Positions 53,788 to 64,000 of a stretch of DNA of 64,000 nt are shown here, piece after piece. Both the position numbers and the translations under genes were made by a program. The first letter of the stretch is position 1; the number at the start of each line of letters is the position of its first letter. The notes beneath the pieces are model-generated. The model did not search any database. It had not been told where the DNA came from and saw nothing but the letters and a program-made list of their open reading frames with translations. Source of the stretch: Laburnicola sp. R22_1 (taxonomy: Eukaryota > Ascomycota > Dothideomycetes > Pleosporales > Didymosphaeriaceae); assembly GCA_014281115.1 (NCBI GenBank), contig JACONQ010000015.1:682001-746000 (forward strand), given 5' to 3'.

Positions 53788-55718
53788 ATGCCCGCCGCTG
53801 CTATCAATACTGCTGAGGCCCCTGTCGCGGCTGCTGTCGAGGCTGCTGGCTCGATCGAGCAGGCTCCCGAGGTGTCGTTTGATCCTGTGGCGCTCAAGGC
53901 GCGGTATCAGAAGGAGAGGGACATCCGTGTTGCGCGCGGTGGGGGTACTGATCAGTATACTCTTCTTGATGGGGAGTTTTCTCGCTTTTTGAAGGACCCT
54001 TGGGCGGAGAATGCGGTTGAGCGTGAGCCGGTTGTGGAAGAGACGGAGGTTGTGATTGTGGGTGCGGGATATGGGGCTCAGCTCATTGCTACGGAGCTGC
54101 AAAAGGTTGGCGTGACGGATTTCCGGATGATTGATAAGGCGGGTGACTTTGGTGGTACCTGGTAAGTCTGTTTGTTGAGTCGTCGACTGAGAAAAAGAAT
54201 CAGTATTGACTGCGGAATAGGTACTGGAATCGCTACCCGGGCGCGCAGTGCGATGTCGAATCGTACATATATATGCCTTTGCTCGAAGAGACTGGCTATA
54301 TGCCCACTGAGAAATATGCTCATCAGGATGAGCTGCTCGCACATGCACAAAGGATCGGAAAGCATTTCGGTCTCTACGAACGCGCGCTCTTCGAGACGGA
54401 AGTCAAGGAGATGCGGTGGCAAGAGGAACAGTGCAAGTGGCTTACCACGACCTCGCGTGGAGACAAGATCACCTCGCGCTTCGTCATCCCCGCTGCCGGT
54501 CCTCTCCACAAACCCAAACTTCCGGGTATCAAGGGCATCGAGACCTTCAAAGGACACTCTTTCCACACTTCGCGCTGGGACTTTGACTACACGGGCGGCG
54601 ATGTTCTGGGTGGTCTCACCAACTTGAAGGACAAGCGGGTTGCCATCATCGGTACAGGCGCTACATCAGTGCAGATTGTTCCCCGCGTGGGCGAGTTCGC
54701 AAAGGAGCTCTACGTCTTCCAGCGCACGCCCTCATCCATCGACGTCCGCAACAACCAAGTAACGGACGAGGCATGGTTCAAGTCCCTCCCGCCAGGCTGG
54801 CAAAAGAGGCGCATGGAAAACTTCAACCGGCTCATCAACGGCGCCGAGCGCGAAGTCGACCTCGTAAACGACAGCTGGACCTCGGTCGGCCGCGTCCTCA
54901 TGAAAGACCCACTCGACTGGTCCGACCCCGTCGCCGCAGGCACGCGCTTCCAAATGATCGACTTCGAAAAAATGGACCAAGTGCGCCGCCGCGCCGACGC
55001 CATCGTGGCCGACAAAGCGACGGCCGAGTCCCTCAAAGCGTACTACAACCGCTTCTGCAAACGCCCCTGCTTCCACGACGAGTACCTGCAGACCTTCAAC
55101 CGGCCCAACGTCACGCTGGTCGACACAAAAGGCCAAGGCGTCGACGCCCTCACCGAGACGGGCATCGTCTCCAACGGGACAGAATACGAAGTCGACTGCC
55201 TCATCTTCTCTACGGGCTTCGAAACCTCCAACTCGTGGAGCCACAAGTCGGGCATAGAAATGTACGGCCGCGGCGCGCAGACCATCACCGAGAAGTGGAA
55301 ACACGGCCTCGCGACCCTGCACGGCTACGCCGTCCGCGGCTTCCCCAACGCCTTCTTCGTCCAGTACTACCAAGCGGCGCTCACTTTCAACCTCATGCAC
55401 GTCACGGGCGAGCAGGCGACGCACTACGCGTACATCATTGCTGAAGCGCGGAAGCGCGGGGTGCGCTCGCTGGAGCCGACGCAGGAGGCGGAGGATGCGT
55501 GGGTGGAGACGATTGTGAAGGGGGCGATGGGCATGGCGCAGTTTTTCGGCGAGTGTACGCCCGGGTATTATAATAATGAGGGGACGGCGTCGGAGGCGGG
55601 GGCTAGGTTTGCGAGTTATGGTGCGGGGGCGGATGCGTTTTTTGGGCTGTTGAGGGAGTGGAGGGGGAGGGGGGAGTTGGAGGGGTTGGAGGTTAGGGGG
55701 GAGGTGGTGGCGCCGTGA
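53788..55718 (+). CDS. Type I Baeyer-Villiger flavin monooxygenase (623 aa)
   Basis: FAD- and NADPH-dependent enzyme that inserts oxygen next to a ketone (ketone to ester or lactone). Exons 53788-54161 and 54221-55718; the 59-bp intron is GTAAGT...ATAG. FAD site VIVGAGYGA (residues 89-97); [15 protein letters not shown] (122-136) is split by the intron at the Trp codon. The BVMO fingerprint [12 protein letters not shown] lies at 234-245, the NADPH site IIGTGATS at 267-274 and CLIFSTGF further on. All expected signatures are intact. An N-terminal extension of about 80 residues precedes the FAD domain, as in cyclohexanone/phenylacetone-monooxygenase-like fungal enzymes. No secondary-metabolite genes adjoin it, so the substrate is unknown. 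Confidence 0.93.
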
Positions 55719-56333
55719 GGGTAAGCAGGGCCAGGTGTACGTATTAAGATTAAGTGAGTACATAGACGTATAGATAGACGCACGCTGTTTAAGATGTACA
55801 TGGCCATGTCCGCTCCCATGCGCTTTGCAATCCAAATGCCCAAAACGCCGGTAATCGTGCCAATCAACTTGTTACCCCGTATCATATCGTTTCACGGCCC
55901 AACACCACCGACCGACCGACCGAGTCCAGCACTTCTCCCTTGCTCCTCAGCGCCTCCGTCCCCTTCCCTCCTGTCTCTCTCTCCAACCGAAATCGTACAC
56001 CAACTCCCATCCATCCACCCGCACGCACCGTCCCAAATCGTCATGAAGCGTACTCGTAAAAATGCCGCGGATGCAGTGGCTGCTTCATGATGCAACTAAT
56101 AACGCGCTCGCCGAAGGCGACAGCGATGAAGAGGTAGAGTATCGAGAGGGTTTCCAGCATTGCGCCGTGGGTGTTTGTGGGTTTGTTTGGAGAATCGCAA
56201 AGTGAGGTGGGTGGGTGCGTCGATTATGATGCGAAGCCGCACAGGCAGATTGGGTGTTGTATGTAGTATAGGCAGTTTGCTGTGCTGTAGTGTCGTATAT
56301 TGGTTGCTAAGACCTCGCGAGCGGAGACTCCGT

Positions 56334-56371
<38 letters not shown>

Positions 56372-57710
56372 GAGTGGATGCAGTATTGCGCCGATTTGGG
56401 TCCGTCAAATATGTATGTACGTTGCTTGTTGGGTTTGCAAAAACTCACCATGCAGTTCATTATATACATATTTACTTTTCATCCTGGTCGCCCGTTTTTC
56501 GGGGTCGAGACTCTCCGGAGAAGGGAGTTGGGAGTGAGTGTGGCGGGCGCCGAAAGCGGGGTGCGGCTAGACCTGGGCTGATCGCCGGTTTCGGTTACCG
56601 GATTGGGGTATATCGCGCTGCGGGTACCTATTATGGGAGGAGAAGGGTTTGCGTGATCGTGCGAGTAAATTTTCTGTCTTGTGGTTGGTGTAGTTGTTGG
56701 ATTTTGATACGGAGGGAATGTGTCCAGGGTCTATATGTGGGCGGGGTTGGTGCGCGTGCTGGAGTTTAAAATCCTTGGATGGAGGAGGGGGGGTGGAGTT
56801 TTAGGTATGCCAAAGTTTCGCCTTGTGGGGAGAAGGGTAGTAAGTGGTTAGTTTAGACTAATATGGGGTTGGCTAAGGATAATTATACTGCTGGTTATAC
56901 CTAGGTAGTCTGGGAAAAGACATAGAAAGGCTTGAATTTCGTACGAACGGTATAGTAGAAGACTGTAAGTCGACGTGGTTGGTCGCATTCATATATCATG
57001 GACATTTTCCATACCATTGACGCGCCCAACCGAAACGTTGTGCTCGCATTGGTTGCCAGGGCTTAACATAAACGCGCTCTTAAGTGGGCGCTGGTGCCGT
57101 CTCTGACAGTGCGGTTGAATACATGCAAGAAAAAGCGAAGCATTTACACCGAACCGGGTAACTTTGAATGTAGCACGAATATACGTAGAATCGGAAAGGA
57201 GGTATTCAAGCAGTGAGCTGTTGTTGTAGAGATACAGAAGCCACAAGCTTTACAAATCTAAGCCAAACAGAATTCAGGTTGGAAAATGAAAATTAATGTA
57301 AACGAGAACGTAACCCGCAATAATGACATGAAAACGTGTGCCACGTACACGAAGTTCCCAAATTTCAGCCGGTGTTACCCTATAGGTCGCCTTCTGGTAG
57401 ATGGGAGATTCCTTCTCCCTCTTTTCTTCTTCCTCACTAATACAAACATTTCTTTTTCTTACTTTTTACCCTTGTCTTGGTAATAATCATACGAATCCTC
57501 TGCCGAAGATAAGAATGCATATGGGGCGCCAAAGCTTGCAGTGGTGCTCCACGATGCCTCAAGCAAACTTTTTCTGAGCATCCCTCTTCTCTACAGAGAA
57601 ATGGTCGTTCATTTTTTGAAAAATGTGTATCCCGCTGAATTTTTTTGCAAAGCCATTTGAGTAGCAAGGACAGTTAATCCGATGGCACTTGAGTAAATCA
57701 TTTCCGCACG
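55719..57710. other. Intergenic, with a (CT)n microsatellite
   Basis: Convergent 3' regions of the monooxygenase and the Helo/CorA-like gene. A pure ctct run lies at about 56336-56368. ORFs at 56160-56769 are composition by-products. No supported gene. Confidence 0.5.
56336..56368 (+). repeat. (CT)n microsatellite, about 16 units
   Basis: Uninterrupted ct dinucleotide run flanked by unrelated sequence. Confidence 0.95.
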
Positions 57711-59381
57711 CTAGGTCACATTACATATACTGACCCATGAAATAAGAAATAAATTCGATATTTCGTTTTTGCAAGCTATCCACTCCTTTAGTGTCTTAAA
57801 AATGAAATGCAGACAAAGAAGTAATAGTCCGGCACCCAAAACTAACCTTACCACTAAGCCCCCAAGGCCGGCGACTCCAAGACCTAGTATCCTCAAGCCT
57901 AAGCCTACGTCTTTGATCATGCCCACAAGGAATGAACATAAGATAAGCGCCCATGGAATGACAATCATGAAGGCAACGCCACGCCGTATGATCTTGTTAG
58001 CCTTTCTCTGTGGGATTCTAGCATTTAGAATCTCAGAGAACCAACTCAAAAGCTTCAAAACTGCCACTACAGTGATTGTAATCGTTCCTAACAGAACGAT
58101 AACGCCGAAGAAGTCATACAGTAAATAATGCAAGTCTACAAACCGGGTCTGCATGCTGAGAATAGAAGATGCCAGAGACAGGGGGAGGAATATAACAGCA
58201 AGCAAGCTAAGGAGCCAAAGCTCAGATGACTCATGATAACCTCGTCCGATCTCAATGAACTTCAATCGTCCTTCTAAGCGTCTTGAGATAGAATCCGACC
58301 TCTGATTCACCTCTCTGCATTTTCCTCGGATTTCGATAAGTAGCTCGCGGAATTCCTGAACGTCGGGCAGGTCGCCAGTCAGTTGGCAGGCTTCAAGTAA
58401 CGATTCAAGTGCCCCAGCAAAAATAGCCGCGGCATGTTGGATATGCTCCCAGAAATACGAGTCCTTGGACATTACCTGAAGGAAAGAAGACGTGATCGTC
58501 GTACGCCCTGGATCCGAAAGGTGCTGTAAGAATGTATTGTGAAGATTTTCGATGGAGGATAAGGTTTTGACGTGCCCAGAAAGTGCAGCATGACATAAGC
58601 GGAGTATAAGCATGCGCTGTTGCATTGCCTTAGTAGCAATATTTGCTTTGTTCTTTTCGTATGAATCGTCCAATTCGATGATTGCGAGTGCAAGCTTGTA
58701 GAGCTGAACGCCAACATGGTGTTGAGCCGAGTTGGGAATCGTATCGTTACGGTAAGCAGGGACATCGGATACACAGGAAATGAAAGCTTCATTCTCAACA
58801 AATAAGCATATGATAATGAAGTAGTCTGAGGTAGGCTTCATACCGGACATATGGTTGTCATCTTGCTAGACACACCTAACTCTTATCCTAGTGCGAATTA
58901 AGCCGCCGAAAAGGCCTACTGGGAATTCTGAGGCGCTGAATGTGTAAATTGGAGAGAGCCACCAGAGCATCTGGTTGTTTAGTAGCCGGTGATTGAACGT
59001 TGACATTGTTGTGGTCGTTGTATAGAAATTGGCGAAATTTTCGAAAACTAATTGCTCAACATACGCCCTGAATGGTTCGTCGACTTCTAAACCCTGTTCA
59101 ATGTATAGTCGACAAGAGTGAGACTGCTGCGGCGGAATGCTATTAAGGACATCCATAACCCGTCGGGTGGTGGGATCCTGTGTGCTTCCTCGTAATTGCG
59201 AAGCAATGTTTGGCAGGAACGAGAGATCGAGAACATGAAGGTATTTTTCCGTGAGCTTGATCCAGTCTTTTGTTGCGCTACCAGCGTATAGGTCGTTTCC
59301 GGCACGCAGAACTCTGAATCCCAACGCCGCTACGTCGAGGGCGGCAGCTGCGGCAGCTACTGTTGACAGTGGGTCCACCAT
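57711..59381 (-). CDS. Helo-like_N / CorA-like membrane protein, with one in-frame TAG or unplaced intron
   Basis: The N-terminus MVDPLSTVAAAAAALDVAAL matches the Helo-like/STAND N-terminal domain found in fungal NLR-type proteins. The C-terminal part has a CorA-like membrane hairpin (LLSLLAVIFLPLSLASSILS, then FFGVIVLLGTITITVVAVL) and two further hydrophobic segments near the end (MIVIPWALILCSFLVGMI; LGGLVVRLVLGAGLLLL). The two halves are in the same frame, separated only by TAG at 58866-58868 (58869 ends ...RVRCV) and 15 bases before ATG 58850. A short intron near 58810-58875 (GTGTCT...CTCAG, roughly 50 bp) would also join in frame (RYYFIII), but its donor is weak. Total about 550 aa. Possible signalling or heterokaryon-incompatibility link is inference only. 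Confidence 0.6.
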
Positions 59382-60151
59382 ATTGAGTCGTCGCCGCCGT
59401 AGAATATGTAACAGCAGAGAAGAGCGTTGATGACACGATTGATTAGAACTAGGGACAAGGCTTGTGTAGGCAACAAAAGATGGGAGACGCTCGGCTGCTG
59501 CTTGGTCTATGAACCGGCGCCGGTGGGCTCGAGAGGCATGAGGACGTGGTGGCCTGAGCAGGTCTTTCGCAGCGGAAGGGACAACGGCGGGTTTCCCAGC
59601 TTGAGGGCGACGTGAACGGCAAGTATCTATGTTACAAAAGTACGTATCGCTGTGCGTTGGACCGCATCTCGAAATTGTACGATGGCTGTGTCGAGCGGTC
59701 GAGACGCCGAGACGCGGTTGCCTGGCTGGCTAAACAACGATGGACTTGGTGTTCCTGGCTACAATAGTGGACGACATTGCACGCGCTGCAGCGGAGGAGG
59801 CCATGTTTCTCTTTGCAACCGGCCCTCGCGCAGCCTACGATGAGCTTCTCTGAGGAGTTGAACATGGCTATTCTGGATCTTTGGCAGAGCTGTGGGAGAG
59901 TGGAAAGGGACTGAGATGGGATGAAACGATGGTGCGCGTCGACCATCGATATTAATGCTTCACTGACAGGGTTTGCCGGGGAAGCGGTCAACAGATCACG
60001 CTAGTGCGCCAAATCATGTGTGAGGGGGCCCGGGTACCTCCTTGTTCATGAGATACAGTTTGAGATGATCAACGTTCTTTTCTTGATAAATTTCATTCAA
60101 CATAATGCGGCATACCTCTTCATATACACGTATCGAAGCTAGATCTAGTCA
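59382..60151. other. Region around the MYND fragment, no other gene
   Basis: Apart from the MYND ORF at 59632-59991, only short ORFs are present. The 59392-59631 stretch was read on the minus strand for further MYND exons; none was convincing. Confidence 0.4.
59632..59991 (-). CDS. MYND-type zinc-finger protein, probably a fragment
   Basis: 119-aa frame with MFNSSEKLIVGCARAGCKEK and a HGLLRCSACNVVHYCSQEHQ core. This is the first part of a MYND finger (Cys pairs and YCSxEHQ), but the expected downstream His/Cys pair is absent; the sequence after VHRC is a Ser/Arg-rich tail. An intron (donor GTACTT at about 59639 or earlier) or truncation could explain it. Partners and role unknown. Confidence 0.45.
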   Translation of the reverse strand: MTASPANPVSEALISMVDAHHRFIPSQSLSTLPQLCQRSRIAMFNSSEKLIVGCARAGCKEKHGLLRCSACNVVHYCSQEHQVHRCLASQATASRRLDRSTQPSYNFEMRSNAQRYVLL

Positions 60152-61456
60152 TCAACCACCTCCACCTTTCTTCCCCACCAATGTAGGCAGTTTGACCTTG
60201 CCCAACTGTGCACCACCGACCTTTTGTACTTGCGCAACTGCATCGCCTAGCAACACTCTTATCGCACCTTCTAGCCTCCTGTCTTTCTTGCTCCTCATCC
60301 ACAACAACACTACCCCTAGAATAACGATATCGATAGCAACGTGCTTAACGCTCCCCCACATAAGTCTCCATATGAATCTCAAGAAGAGAAATTTCTTCGA
60401 AGGGCTGAATAATCGCTTCGACTCTAACTGCTCTCGCAGCGCTGCGACTTCGGCTGTCATCTTGACGAGGGCTTGTTCGACGCGCTTCTGCCATTTTTGC
60501 GTGGCGACAGACTCTTGTGGTGGCTGGGCGGGCGCAGATGGTAACGCTGGCGTGAGTCGGGACATGAAGCTTCGTTGCTGCGGAGGCTTCGAAGGCGTAT
60601 AGGGTACGGGCTCTTGAGGCTTGAGGTCCGCCTGCACGCCTGCGTCTTCCGAGTTGGGGTTGTACTGTGAATCCGGCGCGTCTACAAACTCCTCCTCCCC
60701 CTCAAGCTCCGCTTCCTGCTCTTCTAGTTCCTCCTCGCTCTGGCTCATGGGGCTCTTGATCTGCAGCGGCCCCTCATCATCCTCATCGTTCTCATTGCCC
60801 AAACCCACTGCCCTTGTCTTTCCTTTGCCACTTCCGGCTGTGAAACTTCGATAGTTTGGAGGGATGTGCAAGCCCGTGGAGCCGAGCGTCTGGCTCTGTA
60901 GTGGGGAAGATGACGATGATGAGGGAACGTTGGACTTGACTTGGTCCCAGACAAATTCCAGTTCCGCGACGAGTTCGCGTGAGTCGGGCGAGGGGGAGGC
61001 GTACTTGTGCATCGTGTCGATCAGCGTCGTGATATATCTCCGCTTCGCTTCGGTTCTCGATATGCCGTTCTGCTGTTTCCACGCGTCCCTAGCGCACCAT
61101 ATCAGCATGGTACAGTGAATGAAGGGAGGCGTGCCGTACCATTTCTCCCGCGCGCGATGCTCTTCTTCACTACTTCCTTCCGGTCTCTCCATTATACCGT
61201 CGACGTCACCCTCTGGTGCCTGTTAGGCGTGAATTGGAGGCGCTTGTGGGATGAGCGTACCCATGGCCTGCTTGTACAACCCGTACAGCTTCAGTCGCGT
61301 TGCCGACGGCGGCTTCTGCGATCCCGTGCGGATCTTGTTGACGGTGTTGAGCGCATGGCTAAAGACTCTATCTGCACACCACCACGCATTAGCACGCATC
61401 CTTTATACATCATGGTTGCATATCCACCTGAAGAACGTACCCACGGAGTCTGACAT
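60152..61456 (-). CDS. Acyl-CoA-binding protein, Atg37/ACBD5-like, tail-anchored (378 aa)
   Basis: Binds long-chain acyl-CoA. Exons read downwards are 61456-61441, 61371-61261, 61212-61140 and 61088-60152. Introns of 69, 48 and 51 bp restore an unbroken ACBP domain. Residues 1-98 run MSDSVDRVFSHALNTVNKIR, LKLYGLYKQAMEGDVDGI, AREKWDAWKQQNGIS and EAKRRYITTLIDTMHKYAS. These carry the YKQA and KWDAW acyl-CoA signatures. A disordered acidic middle (SEEELEEQEAELEGEEEF) leads to a coiled coil (KRVEQALVKMTAEVAALREQ) and one hydrophobic segment near the end (HVAIDIVILGVVLLWM). This order matches Atg37/ACBD5, the peroxisomal ACBP needed for pexophagy. The peroxisomal location is inferred from the family. 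Confidence 0.9.
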
Positions 61457-62448
61457 CACGAGTCTTGATTACGCGCCCCGCAATCGGGCGCGCTTTATCC
61501 AAAGGCGCCAGGACAAACAAATGAGCAGAGCGACGAAAAGCAGCGCGCAGTATGCAAAAGAAGAAGCGAGCGGCGGACGTAGACGTCGTGCATGGCGATA
61601 GCTACGGCGCTGTTCCATGGTGGAGTGCTGGCGGCCATGTCGGCATTGATAGGGCCTCGGCTCGGAAAAGGCCCGTCGAGACCCGATTCACATGCGAACT
61701 TTCGAGATGCAACTTTTAAACTAACTTGGTAGCATACTGCGTTCCAGCGATCCATTCGATTACTCAGGCACTTTTTTTACGGTTCTTTTCCAGAGGCCAT
61801 TGTTTACTCTCACTCTCCCAGCCGATTGAATACCGAGCTGATACCCTTGGATGAATCGACGACGGACACACTGCACCACTGCGAGTCATTCGAAACGCAA
61901 GCGAAGTATTACCATCCATAGTTTCATCGGTCGCACGAACTGTAGAAAAGCACTGGATCAAGAAGATATCAATGTACATCAAGCCAAAATATTCCCAATT
62001 AGGCAACCGAATCCGACGAACGGAATACATCCATTACATCCGTACATACATACAACAACAATCCTTTCAGCCATCAATTCTCTCCCAGAAGAACAAGGGT
62101 TTTCCGCGCTGTGCATGCTCAAGGGTCTCAACTGTTACGCCCAAGTCACAAAGATACAATTGACTACAGCGCATGGGCAAGCAGTAAGATTGCTGGCCTG
62201 GACTTTTAAAAGCTTTCACTGCCCGGATATTGTCGAGACTGCCGCTGATAAAGTTGGAGAAGACTTTCCATATGCTGCATAGACACGAGTTTGCTTTTTT
62301 TACATACCTGGAGCTCATCCCACTCGTTGTACGGAGGAACGTCGTATTTATCACAGTTCTCAAATTCAAAAACGTTACAACATGCTAAAACTGTAGGGGT
62401 CTTTTAAACTCTATTAACGCACCTACTCTAAATCATTTCTCGACAACA
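61457..62448. other. Intergenic, no supported gene
   Basis: Upstream of the ACBP gene. ORFs such as 61851-62282 and 62067-62369 overlap on opposite strands without motifs. No supported feature. Confidence 0.45.
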
Positions 62449-62589
62449 ATGCCCTCCGAGAAGAAAACCATTCGCAATATCCAGCCAGACTTATGGTCAA
62501 AATATCATGACTCGAGTGGACTCCATTCTAGCTCGCTAATTGTGGTAGCTGTCCTGCTCATCGCTAGGCTCGTTATCTTCCCAATTTGA
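62449..62589 (+). CDS. Possible small single-pass membrane protein (46 aa), frame continues past TGA
   Basis: ATG 62449 gives MPSEKKTIRNIQPDLWSKYH and then a hydrophobic segment (SSSLIVVAVLLIARLVIFPI) with stop TGA 62587-62589. The same frame continues from ATG 62590 to 62811 (73 codons, basic Lys/Gly/Asp-rich). So it is either a short ORF, or a longer tail-anchored type protein interrupted by one nonsense codon. Low support; no homologue recognised. Confidence 0.35.
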   Translation: MPSEKKTIRNIQPDLWSKYHDSSGLHSSSLIVVAVLLIARLVIFPI

Positions 62590-62811
62590 ATGGGTTGGAG
62601 AAGCGCGAGGACAAGGGGTGACTGGAGTCCAGATGATGGAGAGGACCTTAGGGGGAAGGGAAATGAAAAAGGTCAAGACAAAGGCAAGAATAGAGCGGCC
62701 AACACCATACAGTTAAGCACTGTCGTAGAGCCACAACAATCCCAAGAGCATGACGGCAAGCTAAGGTTAAGCCTGCACCCAGATATCCCTCCAACTCGAC
62801 TACAATCTTGA

Positions 62812-63329
62812 AGCATGCTGCCAATCGGAATATCATCCAGGGGTACATGTAGTTCTCCCTCAACTCCCTCAAGGTCTACCCTGTTCTTAGTCGTTGGTTG
62901 GCGGTAAAGAAATACCACCGTGAACGATATTGTAATTAGGATGCATAGTAGGTGATCGTCCAATGCTTGATAAAACATAAGCAACCTTGACGAGTTTTGG
63001 CTTAGCGCATACATCAGTGTGGCCATCGGCTGCTACATTGCACATCACTCTCAACATATCTTCAATTTTGCTGGATCGCGGAAAAAGCATGGAAATGTCG
63101 AGCTTCTGAATAATGGGTTCGGTGAGCGGATAAGTTGGCAGAATTACCTAGAGTGTACATATACACGACCACGCTTACCAAATCCGGTAAGTCAACTATG
63201 AGTCGACATGAGCCAGTAACACAAACACTTCATCTCACCCCGCTGACAGGAAATCCATAAACCCAGCATCACCAAACCATATAAAACCCTCGCTCACACC
63301 CCTCAACAACCATCCACCACACCCCCAAA
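62812..63329. other. Intergenic upstream of glycosyltransferase
   Basis: No supported gene. The last 100 bases are C/A-rich (caccacacccccaaa), typical of a fungal 5' UTR. Confidence 0.4.
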
Positions 63330-64000
63330 ATGACATACACGTATCCCACCATCCCACTCACCTCTCCCCTCCCCTATACCCCCCTCCCCCCAACCGCAAC
63401 AACCACCCCTCTCCCCCCATCCCTCACCTCCCCACCCCCACCAACGCCCAACTCCAAATCCATCTTCGCCTTCTGGAACACAGGCATCCACACACTTCCC
63501 CCCTACCTCCTCCGTAACATCCTCGCCTGGCACCGCCGCTACACCCCCCTCGGCTGGACAATCTACATCTTCGACAACGTCCCAGACTCCCCACTCAACA
63601 TCGCCCACTACATCGACACGACCTCTCCCGCCGTCGTGCCCGATGCGTTCCGCGCCGGCACGCTAACCGGCACCTACGCCGCGCAACACACCTCCGACCT
63701 GGTGCGATTCCCGCTCCTGCTAAAATACGGAGGCGTCTACCTAGACGTCGGGGTCCTCCTATTCGGCGACCTAGACGACCTTTGGACACGCCACATCGCC
63801 AACCCCGCTTCACCGTTCGACTTCGCAGGCTTCACAATGGGCGACGCACCGGAGATATCCGCCGTGAATTTCGCGCTGATAAGCAGCGTTGACAACGCGC
63901 TGGTGCGGCGCGCGCATCATATTTTCCTGCAGCTGTGGGCGGGGAAAACGGACACCAAGGGCGCCAGTCGGCATCCGCTTGTGCGCCATGTGCCGCTCAT
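63330..64000 (+). CDS. Capsular-polysaccharide-synthesis-like (Caps_synth, GT32-like) glycosyltransferase, 5' part
   Basis: Open from ATG 63330 (MTYTYPTIPLTSPLP) to the window end, at least 223 codons. After a Pro/Thr-rich start the core reads SIFAFWNTGIHTLPPYLLRN, PLGWTIYIFDN, HTSDLVRFPLLLKYGGVYLD-VGVLLFG and PFDFAGF. This is the layout of Caps_synth/GT32-like proteins with an HxSDLxRxxLLxKYGGVYLD block, in which the metal-binding acidic pair of GT32 enzymes is LDVG here. No signal peptide is obvious. Donor and acceptor sugars unknown. The 3' end lies outside. Confidence 0.85.
   Translation, partial: MTYTYPTIPLTSPLPYTPLPPTATTTPLPPSLTSPPPPTPNSKSIFAFWNTGIHTLPPYLLRNILAWHRRYTPLGWTIYIFDNVPDSPLNIAHYIDTTSPAVVPDAFRAGTLTGTYAAQHTSDLVRFPLLLKYGGVYLDVGVLLFGDLDDLWTRHIANPASPFDFAGFTMGDAPEISAVNFALISSVDNALVRRAHHIFLQLWAGKTDTKGASRHPLVRHVPL

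Noticed and set aside
54732..55835. 367-codon minus-strand ORF over the monooxygenase
   Set aside because: Arg/His/Leu-rich antisense shadow of a GC-rich gene with complete BVMO motifs on the plus strand.
1..64000. CRISPR arrays, bacterial operons, riboswitches
   Set aside because: Spliceosomal introns and fungal gene families show this is eukaryotic nuclear DNA; no regularly spaced direct repeats of CRISPR type were seen.

Overview
The window is nuclear DNA of a filamentous ascomycete, most likely a Dothideomycete (class inferred only from gene style). The genes are fungal: a plasma-membrane H+-ATPase, a vacuolar membrane M28 protease, a cytochrome P450, a Baeyer-Villiger monooxygenase, an acyl-CoA-binding protein and small cysteine-rich secreted proteins. 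Introns are about 47-75 bp with GTANGT-type donors, CTAAC-like branch sites and YAG acceptors. Normal-GC gene DNA is interrupted by sharply bounded AT-rich, TpA-rich blocks without ORFs at about 2280-2745, 3791-4660 and 48061-50215. These look like repeat-induced point mutation (RIP) debris of old repeats.

Layout. 1-1640 (-): 5' part of a P-type H+-ATPase, cut by the left edge. 2280-4660: two AT-rich blocks around a gene-poor island. 5950-6306 (-): small hypothetical. 7029-8795 (+): APH-fold (AIM9-like) protein in four exons. 10080-10316 (-): 78-aa cysteine-rich secreted protein. 11499-14424 (+): vacuolar membrane protease. 14840-17554 (+): membrane-anchored coiled-coil protein. 18343-20480 (+): damaged cytochrome P450. 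20596-22197 (-) and 22472-24540 (+): divergent pair of BTB-like hypothetical proteins. 25087-25727 (+): PEBP gene broken by one frameshift. 26088-26170 (+): tRNA-Thr(CGT) with an 11-nt intron. 26550-27218 (+): methyltransferase-like protein. 28082-32278 (+): very large multi-pass membrane protein with 11-mer repeats and a long disordered tail; its frame continues to 33145 through five in-frame stops. 33515-34555 (+): hypothetical. 34556-38563: gene-poor. 38564-39084 (+): second cysteine-rich secreted protein. 40416-41072 and 41170-41796 (+): hypotheticals. 43363-45949 (+): coiled-coil protein ending in a YIPPHLR motif. 48061-50215: AT-rich block with an inverted-repeat element. 51591-52343 (+): secreted CAP/SCP-like protein. 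53788-55718 (+): Baeyer-Villiger monooxygenase. 57711-59381 (-): Helo-like/CorA-like membrane protein with an in-frame TAG. 59632-59991 (-): MYND zinc-finger fragment. 60152-61456 (-): Atg37/ACBD5-like acyl-CoA-binding protein in four exons. 62449-62589 (+): possible small membrane protein. 63330-64000 (+): start of a Caps_synth/GT32-like glycosyltransferase, cut by the right edge.

The genes do not form one obvious pathway or biosynthetic cluster. Recurring themes are membrane or endomembrane proteins, secreted cysteine-rich proteins of the kind plant-associated fungi use at the host interface, and genes in early decay near AT-rich blocks (P450, PEBP, and in-frame stop codons in two or three other loci). 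Exon boundaries come from reading splice signals and frames by eye. Family names come from motif recognition, not from database searches.
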